A stretch of DNA of 59,823 bases, from assembly GCF_002160015.1 (NCBI RefSeq), contig NZ_NFJT01000020.1, positions 1-59,823 on the forward strand, written 5' to 3'. A model generated the notes under the pieces. The model did not search any database, was not told where the DNA came from, and was given only the letters and a program-made list of their open reading frames with translations. The position numbers and the translations under genes are program-made. Source of the stretch: Anaerofilum sp. An201 (GTDB lineage: Bacteria > Bacillota > Clostridia > Oscillospirales > Ruminococcaceae). Below are positions 16,300 to 25,975 of the stretch, one piece after another (the stretch's first letter is position 1; each line of letters opens with the position of its first letter).

Positions 16300-16357
16300 A
16301 TGGACAAAGGCGTCCATGCGTTGGTTCCCGGGTGGAACTGCCGCATGGGCGCCTTTT
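16300..16357 (+). promoter_or_regulatory. Candidate ANTAR-type antitermination leader before gltB
   Basis: ATGGAC-AAAGGC-GTCCAT (16300-16317) is a perfect 6-bp hairpin with hexaloop AAAGGC, identical to the loop in the wbuX leader and with A1 and G4. A second hairpin (GGTTCC, pentaloop CGGGT, GGAACT) follows. AAAGGCGTCCATGCG, which is the hexaloop plus 3' arm, can instead pair over 15 bp with CGCATGGGCGCCTTT (16342-16356) to form a terminator followed by TTTTCTGTTGTT. Antiterminator and terminator are thus exclusive. The first gene starts 33 bp downstream. Confidence 0.72.
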
Positions 16358-16389
16358 CTGTTGTTAAAGATACAAGAGGGGGGATCACC

Positions 16390-17487
16390 ATGCTCAAACG
16401 GGAGGGCCAGGTGCGCATTCCGGCGGGCTGTGCCATTTCGGGCATCTTCTCGCGCAGCGGCGCGCCGGTGAACGGAGGACGCATCGTGCAGTCCATCGCC
16501 GCCATGCACGACCGCTCCAACGGTCTGGGCGGTGGCTTCGCGGGCTATGGCATCTATCCGGGATACAAGGACTATTTCGCAATGCATGTGTTTTTCGATG
16601 ACCAGACCGCACGGCGGGACTGTGAGGAATTTCTGCAGCGTCATTTCGACATCGTCAACCTCTCCCGCATCCCCACCCGCAAGGTGAAGTCCATCCGGGA
16701 CGAGCCGCTGATCTGGCGTTATTTCGTGCAGCCGCTGCACCACAAGCTGGCCGACTGCCAGCTGGACGAGGCCGAGTACGTCTCCCGGTGCGTGATGCGG
16801 ATCAACAGCACGGTGAAGGGCGCGTATGTTTTTTCCAGCGGCAAGAACATGGGCGTGTTCAAGGCGGTGGGCTATCCCGAGGACGTGGGCGAGTTCTACC
16901 GTCTGGAGGAATACGAGGGCTACTGCTGGACGGCACACGGCCGGTATCCCACCAACACGCCCGGCTGGTGGGGCGGCGCGCATCCGTTCGCGCTGCTGGA
17001 CTACTCGGTGGTGCACAACGGTGAGATTTCGTCCTACGACGCCAACCGCCGCTGGGTGGAAATGTTCGGCTACCGGTGCAGTCTGCTGACCGACACCGAG
17101 GTGATCGCCTATATTTTCGACTATCTCCTGCGCCGTCTGGGCCTGACGCTGGAGGAGGCCGCCGCCATCGTGGCCGCGCCCTTCTGGGACACCATCTCCC
17201 GTATGCCCGAAGAGGAGCGCGAGCGGATGATCTGTCTGCGGCGGAAATTTTCCAGCCTGCTCATCACCGGACCGTTCTCGATCCTGCTGGGCTTTGAGGG
17301 CGGCCTGATGGCGCTGAACGACCGTCTGAAGCTGCGTAGTCTGGTGGCGGCGGAAGCGGGCGATACATTCTATGTGGCCAGTGAGGAATGTGCCATCCGG
17401 ACCATCCAGCCGCAGCTGAACCGGGTGTGGGCGCCCCGCGGGGGCGAGCCGGTGATCGTGCGGCTGAACGAGGGGGTGCAGGTATGA
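16390..17487 (+). CDS. Split glutamate synthase: class II glutamine amidotransferase subunit
   Basis: 365 residues; GAGGGGGG precedes the ATG. It corresponds to the N-terminal glutaminase domain of GltB as a free polypeptide, the arrangement seen in archaea and many Clostridia. The probable nucleophile is C14 in PAGCAISGIF; the 13 residues before it would need removal to expose an N-terminal cysteine. Other marks are HGRYPTNTPGWWGGAHPF and VVHNGEISSYDANRR, the glutamine-binding strands of class II amidotransferases. It releases ammonia for the FMN subunit encoded next, whose start overlaps this stop (ATGA). Confidence 0.9.
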   Translation: MLKREGQVRIPAGCAISGIFSRSGAPVNGGRIVQSIAAMHDRSNGLGGGFAGYGIYPGYKDYFAMHVFFDDQTARRDCEEFLQRHFDIVNLSRIPTRKVKSIRDEPLIWRYFVQPLHHKLADCQLDEAEYVSRCVMRINSTVKGAYVFSSGKNMGVFKAVGYPEDVGEFYRLEEYEGYCWTAHGRYPTNTPGWWGGAHPFALLDYSVVHNGEISSYDANRRWVEMFGYRCSLLTDTEVIAYIFDYLLRRLGLTLEEAAAIVAAPFWDTISRMPEEERERMICLRRKFSSLLITGPFSILLGFEGGLMALNDRLKLRSLVAAEAGDTFYVASEECAIRTIQPQLNRVWAPRGGEPVIVRLNEGVQV

Positions 17488-18989
17488 GAACAGAGCTTTG
17501 CTGGCCGGAATTTGAGGTCCTGCGCGACCCTGTCCGCTGTGTGAACTGCAAGGTCTGCGTGCGCGAGTGTGCCAACGAGGTGCACCGCTGGGACGAAAAG
17601 ACTGGCCGGGTGACAGCCGACGAGAGCAAATGCGTCAACTGCCAGCGGTGTGTGGCCACCTGTCCCACCCGTGCGCTGGCCATCGCCCCCACCCGCAACC
17701 GTCTGCGGGAGGGCGCGGGCTGGCAGCCGGGTCTGCTGCGCCAGATCTACCGCCAGGCCGAAACGGGCGGCGTGCTGCTGTCCAGCATGGGCAGTCCTGC
17801 GCCGCTGCCGTCCTACTGGGATCGGCTGCTGATCAACGCCTCCCAGGTGACCAACCCCTCCATCGACCCGCTGCGCGAACCGATGGAAACTCGCACCTTC
17901 CTGGGCCGGCGGGACGCGCCGCTGTGCCGGGACGAAAACGGCCGTCTTGTGCCGCAGAAAGTCCCCGGCCTGGAGCTGGAAACCCCCATTCTGTTTGCCG
18001 CCATGAGCTACGGCGCCATCAGCTACAACGCCCATGCGGCGCTGGCCAAAGCGGCCAAACGGCTGGGCACCTTCTACAACACCGGTGAGGGCGGTCTGCA
18101 CGAGGATTTCTACGCCTATGGCGAGAACACCATCGTGCAGGTGGCGTCGGGGCGGTTCGGCGTGCATCCCCGCTACCTGAACGCCGGCGCGGCGGTGGAG
18201 ATCAAGATCGGACAGGGCGCAAAGCCGGGCATCGGCGGCCACCTGCCGGGCAAGAAGATCACCGCGGACGTGGCACGCACCCGCATGATCCCGCCGGGCA
18301 GCGACGCGATCAGCCCGGCGCCCCACCACGACATCTATTCCATCGAGGACCTGCGCCAGCTGGTGGACTCGCTGAAGGAGGCCACCGGAGGCACCCGTCC
18401 CATCATCGTCAAGGTGGCGGCGGTGCACAACATCGCGGCGATTGCCAGCGGCATCGCGCGCAGCGGCGCCGACATCATCGCCATCGACGGCTTTTCGGGC
18501 GGAACCGGCGCCGCGCCGGTGCGCATCCGGGACAACGTGGGTATTCCCATCGAGCTGGCACTGGCGGCGGTGGATCAGCGCCTGCGGGACGAACAGATCC
18601 GCGGCCGTGTGTCGCTGGTGGTCAGCGGTTCCATCCGGTCCAGCGCCGACGTGGTCAAGGCCATCGCGCTGGGCGCCGACGCGGTGTCGATCGGCACCGC
18701 CGCGCTGGTGGCGATGGGCTGCCATCTCTGCCGCAGCTGCCACCGCGGTCTGTGCAACTGGGGGATCGCGTCTCAGCGGCCGGACCTCGTGGCCCGGCTG
18801 GACATCGACCAGGCCGCCGACCGCCTGTATAATCTGGTCACCGCCTGGACACACGAGATCCAGGAGATGATGGGCGGCATGGGCATCAATTCCATCGACG
18901 CATTGCGGGGCAACCGCCTGATGCTGCGCGGCATCGGCCTTTCGGAAACCGAACTGCGTGTGCTGGGCGTACAGCACGCGGGCGAATGA
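17484..18989 (+). CDS. gltB: Split glutamate synthase: ferredoxin-FMN synthase subunit
   Basis: 501 residues. The N terminus is a two-cluster ferredoxin: C19/C22/C25/C29 and C50/C53/C56/C60. The rest is the FMN-binding TIM barrel: PILFAAMSYGAIS, NTGEGGL, GRFGVHPRYL, IKIGQGAKPGIGGHLPG, DGFSGGTGAAP, and the 3Fe-4S cysteine segment GCHLCRSCHRGLCNWGI. It reductively aminates 2-oxoglutarate to glutamate. The built-in ferredoxin suggests electrons come from reduced ferredoxin or a separate small subunit; no GltD-like flavoprotein is encoded here. It is translationally coupled to the amidotransferase subunit. Confidence 0.93.
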   Translation: MRTELCWPEFEVLRDPVRCVNCKVCVRECANEVHRWDEKTGRVTADESKCVNCQRCVATCPTRALAIAPTRNRLREGAGWQPGLLRQIYRQAETGGVLLSSMGSPAPLPSYWDRLLINASQVTNPSIDPLREPMETRTFLGRRDAPLCRDENGRLVPQKVPGLELETPILFAAMSYGAISYNAHAALAKAAKRLGTFYNTGEGGLHEDFYAYGENTIVQVASGRFGVHPRYLNAGAAVEIKIGQGAKPGIGGHLPGKKITADVARTRMIPPGSDAISPAPHHDIYSIEDLRQLVDSLKEATGGTRPIIVKVAAVHNIAAIASGIARSGADIIAIDGFSGGTGAAPVRIRDNVGIPIELALAAVDQRLRDEQIRGRVSLVVSGSIRSSADVVKAIALGADAVSIGTAALVAMGCHLCRSCHRGLCNWGIASQRPDLVARLDIDQAADRLYNLVTAWTHEIQEMMGGMGINSIDALRGNRLMLRGIGLSETELRVLGVQHAGE

Positions 18990-19008
18990 GACAGGAGGAG
19001 TACAGGAT

Positions 19009-20283
19009 ATGTTAACAGCGATCACAGGCATCAACTGGGGCGACGAGGGCAAGGGCCGCATGGTGGACCTGCTGTGCGAAACGCAGGATATTGTGGTGCG
19101 CTACCAGGGCGGCAACAATGCCGGTCACACGGTGGTGAACCCGCGCGGCAAATTCATCCTGAACCTGCTGCCGTCGGGCATTCTTCGCCCGGAGGTGGTG
19201 AACGTGATGGGCGCGGGCATGGTGATCGACCTGGCTCACCTGTGCGGCGAGATCGGCCGCCTGCAGGAAAAGGGCGTGCAGATCACCCCCGACAACCTCA
19301 AAATCAGCGACCGCGCCGTCATCTGCATGCCCTGGCATGTACAGCAGGACTGCTTGGAGGAGGACCGTCTGGGCGACGCGAAATTCGGTTCCACCCGCCG
19401 CGGCATCTCGCCGGTGTACGGGGACAAATATATGAAAAAAGCGCTGCGGATGGGCGATCTGCTGGACAAAGGCTATCTGGCCCAGCGTCTGGAGACCATC
19501 CTGCCCTGGAAGAACCTGCAGCTGGAGGGAATGTACGGCGCGGCCCCGATGAGCACCGCCGAGGCGATGGAGTGGCTGCACACCTACGGCAGCCGTCTGG
19601 TGCCGTTTGTCTGCGACACCGGCAGCTACCTCGACAGTGCAGCAGCTGCCGGCAAGCGCATCCTGTTCGAGGCTCAGCTGGGTGCGCTGCGCGACATCGA
19701 CTTCGGCATCTATCCCTACACCTCCTCCTCGCCCACCATCGCGGCCTACGCCCCGATCGGCGCGGGCATTCCGGGGCGGCGTCTGGGCTGCTCGGTGGGC
19801 GTGATGAAGGCCTATTCCACCTGTGTGGGCGAAGGTCCCTTTGTCTGCGAATGGAGCGGCGAGGAGGCCGAGCGTCTGCGCGAGGCAGGCGGCGAATACG
19901 GAGCGGCCACCGGACGTCCGCGCCGGGTGGGTCCGTTCGACGTGCCCGCCTCCCGGTACGGCGTGCGTCTGCAGGGGGCGGACGAGCTGGCGCTCACCAA
20001 GCTGGACGTTCTGTCCGGCTGGGAGAGCATCCCGGTCTGCACCGCCTACGAGATCGACGGCAAACAGACCACCGAGTTCCCGTCCGGTTCGGCGCTGCTG
20101 CGCGCAAAGCCGGTGTATACCAGCCTGCCCGGCTGGAACTGCGGCATCAGCCGGTGCCGTCGCTGGGAGGACCTGCCCAAGGCCGCGCAGGACTATGTGC
20201 GGTTTTTGGAGCAGCAGGTGGGCGGCAGCATCCGGTATGTGTCGGTGGGCGCCGAGCGTGAGGCCTGTATCCGGCGGTACTGA
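19009..20283 (+). CDS. purA: Adenylosuccinate synthetase
   Basis: 424 residues starting at an ATG with ACAGGAGGAG upstream. The GTP loop is GDEGKG (residues 11-16); GGNNAGHTVV, GSTRRGISPVY and the C-terminal GWNCGI are standard. It joins IMP and aspartate with GTP. It is inserted between two subunits of the split glutamate synthase, 19 bp after the FMN subunit and 27 bp before the GXGXG subunit, so all three are on one transcript. The product is consumed by purB on the opposite strand. Confidence 0.95.
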   Translation: MLTAITGINWGDEGKGRMVDLLCETQDIVVRYQGGNNAGHTVVNPRGKFILNLLPSGILRPEVVNVMGAGMVIDLAHLCGEIGRLQEKGVQITPDNLKISDRAVICMPWHVQQDCLEEDRLGDAKFGSTRRGISPVYGDKYMKKALRMGDLLDKGYLAQRLETILPWKNLQLEGMYGAAPMSTAEAMEWLHTYGSRLVPFVCDTGSYLDSAAAAGKRILFEAQLGALRDIDFGIYPYTSSSPTIAAYAPIGAGIPGRRLGCSVGVMKAYSTCVGEGPFVCEWSGEEAERLREAGGEYGAATGRPRRVGPFDVPASRYGVRLQGADELALTKLDVLSGWESIPVCTAYEIDGKQTTEFPSGSALLRAKPVYTSLPGWNCGISRCRRWEDLPKAAQDYVRFLEQQVGGSIRYVSVGAEREACIRRY

Positions 20284-20310
20284 TACGCAAAACAGAAGGG
20301 GGAAGGGACT

Positions 20311-21033
20311 ATGCAGATCCAGGCACCGGGCCGGACCGGCCCGCAGCTGAACCAACTGATGGAGCAGACCGGCGAAGGCCGCGCCTGTTTGCAGGACGTA
20401 TGCGGCCAGCGGTATCTCGCGGCCGGACGCGCGGGTTTTTCGCTGGATATCTACGGCACGCCGGGCAACGCGCTGGGTGCCTGGCTGGACGGCTGCACCA
20501 TCCGGGTGCACGGCAACGCGCAGGACGCGGTGGGCGACACGATGAACAGCGGTTCCATCCGCATCGAGGGGATGGCCGGCGACGCAGTGGGCTATGCGAT
20601 GCGAGGCGGCGAGATCTTTGTGCGGGACAGTGCGGGCTATCGCTGCGGCGTGCACATGAAGGCCAGCGACCGCACACAGCCGCTGCTGGTGATTGGCGGC
20701 ACGGCGGGCAGCTTTCTGGGGGAATACCTGGCGGGCGGCAGCATTCTGGTGCTGGGCATCGGGGCGGAAAATCGCGTGCCGGTGGGCAACTTCTGCGGCC
20801 GCGGCATGTACGGCGGACGTATCATCCTGCGCACCCGCCATCTGCCGCCCGACCTCTCCTCCCGCCTGACGGTCCGCACTCCGCGCCCGGAGGAGACGGG
20901 CCAGCTGCGCCAGTGGGTGGGACGGTACTGTCGGATGTTCGAGCTTCCGCCGCTGGAAGTGCAGCCGGAGGATTTCCAGATTATCGAACCGGACAGCGCA
21001 AATCCCTGCCAGCGCCTGTATGCGGGCATTTGA
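20311..21033 (+). CDS. Split glutamate synthase: GXGXG-domain subunit
   Basis: 240 residues of right-handed beta-helix with repeated glycine turns (GTPGNALGAWLDG, GNAQDAVGDTMNSG, GMAGDAVGYAMRGG, GTAGSFLGEYLAGG). This is the C-terminal GXGXG domain of GltB as a separate chain; in fused enzymes it holds the other domains together. GGGGGAAGG lies before the ATG. The position after purA shows the three-part enzyme is encoded discontinuously. It has no catalytic residues of its own. Confidence 0.9.
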   Translation: MQIQAPGRTGPQLNQLMEQTGEGRACLQDVCGQRYLAAGRAGFSLDIYGTPGNALGAWLDGCTIRVHGNAQDAVGDTMNSGSIRIEGMAGDAVGYAMRGGEIFVRDSAGYRCGVHMKASDRTQPLLVIGGTAGSFLGEYLAGGSILVLGIGAENRVPVGNFCGRGMYGGRIILRTRHLPPDLSSRLTVRTPRPEETGQLRQWVGRYCRMFELPPLEVQPEDFQIIEPDSANPCQRLYAGI

Positions 21034-21050
21034 AACACAAGGAGAAATAA

Positions 21051-22649
<1,599 letters not shown>

Positions 22650-22661
22650 AAAAGACTGCAA

Positions 22662-22698
22662 AGCCCGGCCGCTTTTTTGGAGAGAAAGCGGCCGGGCT
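22662..22698 (+). promoter_or_regulatory. Long hairpin between pyrG and purF
   Basis: AGCCCGGCCGCTTT and AAAGCGGCCGGGCT form a perfect 14-bp stem with a nine-base loop. No T-run follows on the plus strand, so it is not a clean terminator. It may protect or process the mRNA, or pause polymerase, 32 bp before the purF start. Confidence 0.6.
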
Positions 22699-22729
22699 GC
22701 GGCTGTCTGATGAGAAAGGAACAAGAACT

Positions 22730-24109
22730 ATGACCGATATCCTGCACGAAGAATGCGGCGTGGTGGGCGTTTACAACGCCGAAAACGCCTCTCAGCTGGC
22801 CTATCTGGGCCTGCATGCGCTCCAGCACCGCGGCCAGGAGGGCGCAGGCATCGCCGCTGCCGACGGTTCGTCGGTGCGCTGCCGCAAGGGCTTTGGTCTG
22901 CTGGCCGAAGCGCTGTCCGCCGCCGACCTCAGCGAGCTGTCCGGCCGCAACGCCATCGGCCATGTGCGCTACGCCACCGCCGGCGGACGCGAGATGGAAA
23001 ACGTCCAGCCGCTGCTGGCGCGGGCGCAGATCGGCACCATTGCCGCCGCGCACAACGGCCAGATCGTCAATGCAAATGTGCTGCGCGGCGAGCTGGAGCA
23101 GCAGGGAAGCATTTTCCACTGCACCAGCGACAGCGAGATCATCCTGCATCTCATCCAGCGCGGCAGCGGCAGTCTGCTGGACAAGATCGCGCATGCCTGC
23201 CGCCGGATGGACGGCGCCTTCTCTTTTGTGCTCATCACCGAGAAAAACCTGTATGCCGTGCGGGACAAGAACGGTCTGCGTCCGCTGTGCCTGGGCAAAC
23301 TGCCGGACGGCGGCGTCTGCGCCGCCAGCGAGAGCTGCGCGCTGGACGCGATGGGCGCAGAACTTGTGCGGGACGTGCGTCCCGGCGAGATCGTCAAGTG
23401 CTCGGCGGCAGGGCTGGAGAGCGTTTTCTACACCGACGCCTCCCGCTGCCGTCTGTGCGCGATGGAGTACATCTATTTCTCCCGTCCGGACAGCGTGCTG
23501 GAGGACGTGTCGGTGCACACGGCGCGCAAGCTGTGCGGCCGGATGCTGGCCTTGCAGGACGAGCGGGAAGGGCTGCAGGCCGATATGGTGGTGGGTGTGC
23601 CGGATTCGTCGCTGTCGGCGGCGCTGGGCTACAGCCTGCAGAGCGGTTTGCCCAACGAACTGGGTCTGGTGAAGAACCGCTATGTGGGCCGCACCTTCAT
23701 TGCGCCCACCCAGCAACTGCGCGACCGCGGTGTCCAGATGAAGCTGGCGGCCAACCGCGCGGTGGTGGCGGGCAAGCGGATCGTGCTGCTGGACGACTCG
23801 ATCGTGCGCGGCACCACTTCCCGCCGCATCGTGCGTCTGCTGCGGCAGGCGGGAGCAGCCGAGGTACATATGCGCATCGCCGCGCCGCAGATTTTGTATC
23901 CCTGCTTCTACGGGGTGGATACCTCCCAGCGGCAGGAGCTGATCAGCGCGCAGATGGACGAGCGCTCGCTCTGCGAATACCTCGGCGCCGACTCGCTGCG
24001 CTTTATGCGGGTGGAGGATCTGTGCAGCGCCTGCGGCAGTCCGTCGCTGTGTCTGGCCTGCTTCACCGGACGGTATCCCACCGCGCTCTACAACGCCTCC
24101 TCCATTTAA
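22730..24109 (+). CDS. purF: Amidophosphoribosyltransferase
   Basis: 459 residues starting with an eight-residue propeptide before C9 (HEECGVVGVY), the class II glutaminase nucleophile exposed after cleavage. GHVRYATAG and AHNGQIVN follow. The C-terminal PRTase domain has VVGVPDSSLSAA and the PRPP loop VLLDDSIVRGTTSR. Cysteines late in the chain (CSACGSPSLCLACF) may hold the 4Fe-4S cluster found in Bacillus-type PurF. It commits PRPP to purines. AAAGGA precedes the ATG. It is the last gene of the rightward operon; its stop overlaps the convergent GNAT stop by four bases. Confidence 0.96.
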   Translation: MTDILHEECGVVGVYNAENASQLAYLGLHALQHRGQEGAGIAAADGSSVRCRKGFGLLAEALSAADLSELSGRNAIGHVRYATAGGREMENVQPLLARAQIGTIAAAHNGQIVNANVLRGELEQQGSIFHCTSDSEIILHLIQRGSGSLLDKIAHACRRMDGAFSFVLITEKNLYAVRDKNGLRPLCLGKLPDGGVCAASESCALDAMGAELVRDVRPGEIVKCSAAGLESVFYTDASRCRLCAMEYIYFSRPDSVLEDVSVHTARKLCGRMLALQDEREGLQADMVVGVPDSSLSAALGYSLQSGLPNELGLVKNRYVGRTFIAPTQQLRDRGVQMKLAANRAVVAGKRIVLLDDSIVRGTTSRRIVRLLRQAGAAEVHMRIAAPQILYPCFYGVDTSQRQELISAQMDERSLCEYLGADSLRFMRVEDLCSACGSPSLCLACFTGRYPTALYNASSI

Positions 24110-24591
24110 AAGGTAAGGCGCATGTCGTACCACACCGCGCCCCCGTGCACCGAGGCCGAGGGCCCGCCGCAGACGAATCCGAACTGCTCGTAAAATCCGA
24201 TCAGGTGCTCCTTGCAGGTCAGCACCACACCGGTGCGCCCCTGTGCGCGCGCGTCGTCGATCAGGCGGTGCATCAGCGCCCGGGCCACACCGGTGCGGCG
24301 ATAGGTGGGCAGCACATCCAGCCCGAACACCATCTGCCAGGCGCCGTCCGGGCGGTGCAGCGCGGCGTTCTCATACATCTCGTCCTCGATCACCTCGCTG
24401 TCGCCCACGCTGCCGTTCACAAAGCCGATGGCCTGGCCGTCCTGCTCGGCGATGTAGAAGTGGTCGGGAAAGGCGGCCAGACGTGCGGCCATGCTGCTGC
24501 GGCTGGCGGCTTCGGCGGCGGGGAAGCAGGCGGCTTCGATTTCGGTCACAGCGTCCAGGTCGGACGCATGGGCGGTGCGGATCGTGAGCAT
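24106..24591 (-). CDS. GNAT acetyltransferase, AANAT-like
   Basis: 161 residues from an ATG with AAGGAG nine bases upstream; longer in-frame starts have no ribosome site. GNAT features are the N-terminal ASDLDAVTEIEAACF, the beta4 acetyl-CoA segment VLPTYRRTGVARALM and FYEQFGFV. The EAACFPAAEAAS helix resembles arylalkylamine N-acetyltransferase-like proteins. Substrate unknown. It converges on purF with overlapping stops, with no terminator between. Confidence 0.85.
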   Translation of the reverse strand: MLTIRTAHASDLDAVTEIEAACFPAAEAASRSSMAARLAAFPDHFYIAEQDGQAIGFVNGSVGDSEVIEDEMYENAALHRPDGAWQMVFGLDVLPTYRRTGVARALMHRLIDDARAQGRTGVVLTCKEHLIGFYEQFGFVCGGPSASVHGGAVWYDMRLTF

Positions 24592-24688
24592 AGGGCAATT
24601 CTCCTTGTTGTGTTTGGTGCTTTCTGTCATTATACCGCCGGCGGGGCGGCCGCACAAGCCCGCCTCTTGAAAAAATTGAAAAAAGGTG

Positions 24689-24717
24689 TTGACTTTTTCG
24701 GCGAAATGTAGTATCAT
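24689..24717 (+). promoter_or_regulatory. Promoter of the tRNA-Arg/His/Gln cluster
   Basis: TTGACT-17 bp-TATCAT, 45 bp before tRNA-Arg. A 14-bp tandem duplication lies between promoter and tRNA. Confidence 0.82.
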
Positions 24718-24735
24718 ACTGCTTGCGACACCGAA

Positions 24736-24762
24736 AGGACTTCATCAAGAGGACTTCATCAA

Positions 24763-24763
<1 letters not shown>
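24736..24763 (+). repeat. Tandem 14-bp duplication in the tRNA-Arg leader
   Basis: AGGACTTCATCAAG occurs twice head to tail; the last G of the second copy is the first base of mature tRNA-Arg. It probably arose by slippage or a recombination footprint at the tRNA 5' end. Confidence 0.75.
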
Positions 24764-24839
<76 letters not shown>

Positions 24840-24844
24840 GATGT

Positions 24845-24922
<78 letters not shown>

Positions 24923-24930
24923 CCAGAGAA

Positions 24931-24957
24931 AGCGAATTCGTTCTGAATTCGCTTTTT
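24931..24957 (+). terminator. Hairpin with T-run between tRNA-His and tRNA-Gln
   Basis: AGCGAATTC / GAATTCGCT with a five-base loop is followed by TTTTC. It looks like an intrinsic terminator, but only seven bases separate it from tRNA-Gln, which has no promoter of its own that I can see. It may be leaky or serve in processing. Confidence 0.65.
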
Positions 24958-24964
24958 CTTATAC

Positions 24965-25039
24965 TGGGCTATCGCCAAGCGGTAAGGCACGGGACTTTGA
25001 CTCCCGCATACGCTGGTTCGAATCCAGCTAGCCCAACCA
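24965..25039 (+). tRNA. tRNA-Gln (TTG)
   Basis: Acceptor TGGGCTA / TAGCCCA, anticodon loop CTTTGAC giving TTG (reads CAA), encoded CCA. It probably depends on read-through from the upstream tRNA promoter. Confidence 0.95.
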
Positions 25040-25041
25040 GG

Positions 25042-25083
25042 CCGGCCGGGAATGTCAGTGGCATTCCCGGCCGGTTTTGTTTT
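25042..25083 (+). terminator. Terminator of the tRNA cluster
   Basis: A 13-bp perfect stem (CCGGCCGGGAATG and complement) with a seven-base loop is followed by TTTTGTTTT. Confidence 0.92.
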
Positions 25084-25110
25084 GCGGCGGTGTGTATTTT
25101 GTGCTATACT
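25082..25110 (+). promoter_or_regulatory. Promoter of the acyl-ACP thioesterase
   Basis: TTGCGG-17 bp-TATACT with TGC before the -10 (extended), starting within the T-run of the tRNA terminator and 49 bp before the gene. Confidence 0.75.
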
Positions 25111-25158
25111 GAACACAAGCGCCGTTTTGCGGCGGATCTTTGAACGGGGGTTGACCAT

Positions 25159-25911
25159 ATGAAAATGCAGACCTTTACCCAGACCTTCACCGTTCGCCAG
25201 GACGAATGCGACCTGCGCAACGAGATGACGGCCGCCGCCTATCTGCGCCGTGCCCAGCAGCTCGCCATCGACCACTGCAACGCCGTGGACCTCACCGACG
25301 AGGTGTACGCCCGCACCGGCACCGCCTTTTTGATGGCCAAAGCCACCGTGCAGCTGCTGCATCCGGTGTGTGTGGGGCAGACGCTCACCGCCACCACCAT
25401 CCCCACCATGCCGCGCCGCGCCGCCTGCAACCGCCTCACCGTCTTTCTCGACGAAGAGGGGCAGGAAGCCGCCGTCTACGACAGCCGCTGGGTGCTGGTG
25501 GACGTGAACAGCCGCCGCATCCTCCGCCAGCCGCCCGAGGAGATGCACTTCCCGTTTGTCCAGCCGGAGGGCCGCCAGCTGCCCTTCGACCTGCCGCGCC
25601 TTGCGCTGGAAGGGGAGGGCGAGACCATCCGCGCCGCCTACAGCCTGTGCGACTGCAACGGCCACATCAACAACACGCGCTATGCCGACCTCCTCTGCGA
25701 CGCGCTGCCCTGCGCCGCGCTGGAGAACGCCCGCATCGCCTCCCTGACCATCAACTACCACAGCGAGGTCCCCTACGGGCAGAACTTCTCGCTGGCGGCC
25801 GCGGAGGGCGAGAACGGCTATTGGTATCTGTGCGGTCAGAAGGAGGGCCGCCGCTGCATCGAGGCCGGCATCCGGCTCGCGCCCCTTTCCGGCAGGGAGG
25901 ACCGTTCATAA
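25159..25911 (+). CDS. Acyl-ACP thioesterase (FatA/B-like, double hotdog)
   Basis: 250 residues with two hotdog halves. The first has the long helix TAAAYLRRAQQLAIDHC; the second carries the catalytic segment CDCNGHINNTRYADLL, whose Asn and His are conserved in bacterial acyl-ACP thioesterases. It hydrolyses acyl-ACP to free fatty acid, ending chain growth. The ribosome site GGGGG is ordinary. It forms a monocistronic unit between the tRNA cluster and the candidate small RNA. Chain-length preference cannot be read from sequence. Confidence 0.9.
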   Translation: MKMQTFTQTFTVRQDECDLRNEMTAAAYLRRAQQLAIDHCNAVDLTDEVYARTGTAFLMAKATVQLLHPVCVGQTLTATTIPTMPRRAACNRLTVFLDEEGQEAAVYDSRWVLVDVNSRRILRQPPEEMHFPFVQPEGRQLPFDLPRLALEGEGETIRAAYSLCDCNGHINNTRYADLLCDALPCAALENARIASLTINYHSEVPYGQNFSLAAAEGENGYWYLCGQKEGRRCIEAGIRLAPLSGREDRS

Positions 25912-25940
25912 AATAGTTACAAAAAAATGTCGAAAGGGGG

Positions 25941-25969
25941 TTGACAAAAGGTTGCAAAAAGGTTACAAT
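25941..25969 (+). promoter_or_regulatory. Consensus promoter upstream of a structured non-coding region
   Basis: TTGACA-17 bp-TACAAT, the best -35 in the window. Alternating TTGCAA and GTTACAA strings lie around it (25913-26000), possibly repeated binding sites. No ORF follows for over 300 bp. Confidence 0.85.
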
Positions 25970-25975
25970 TTATTT

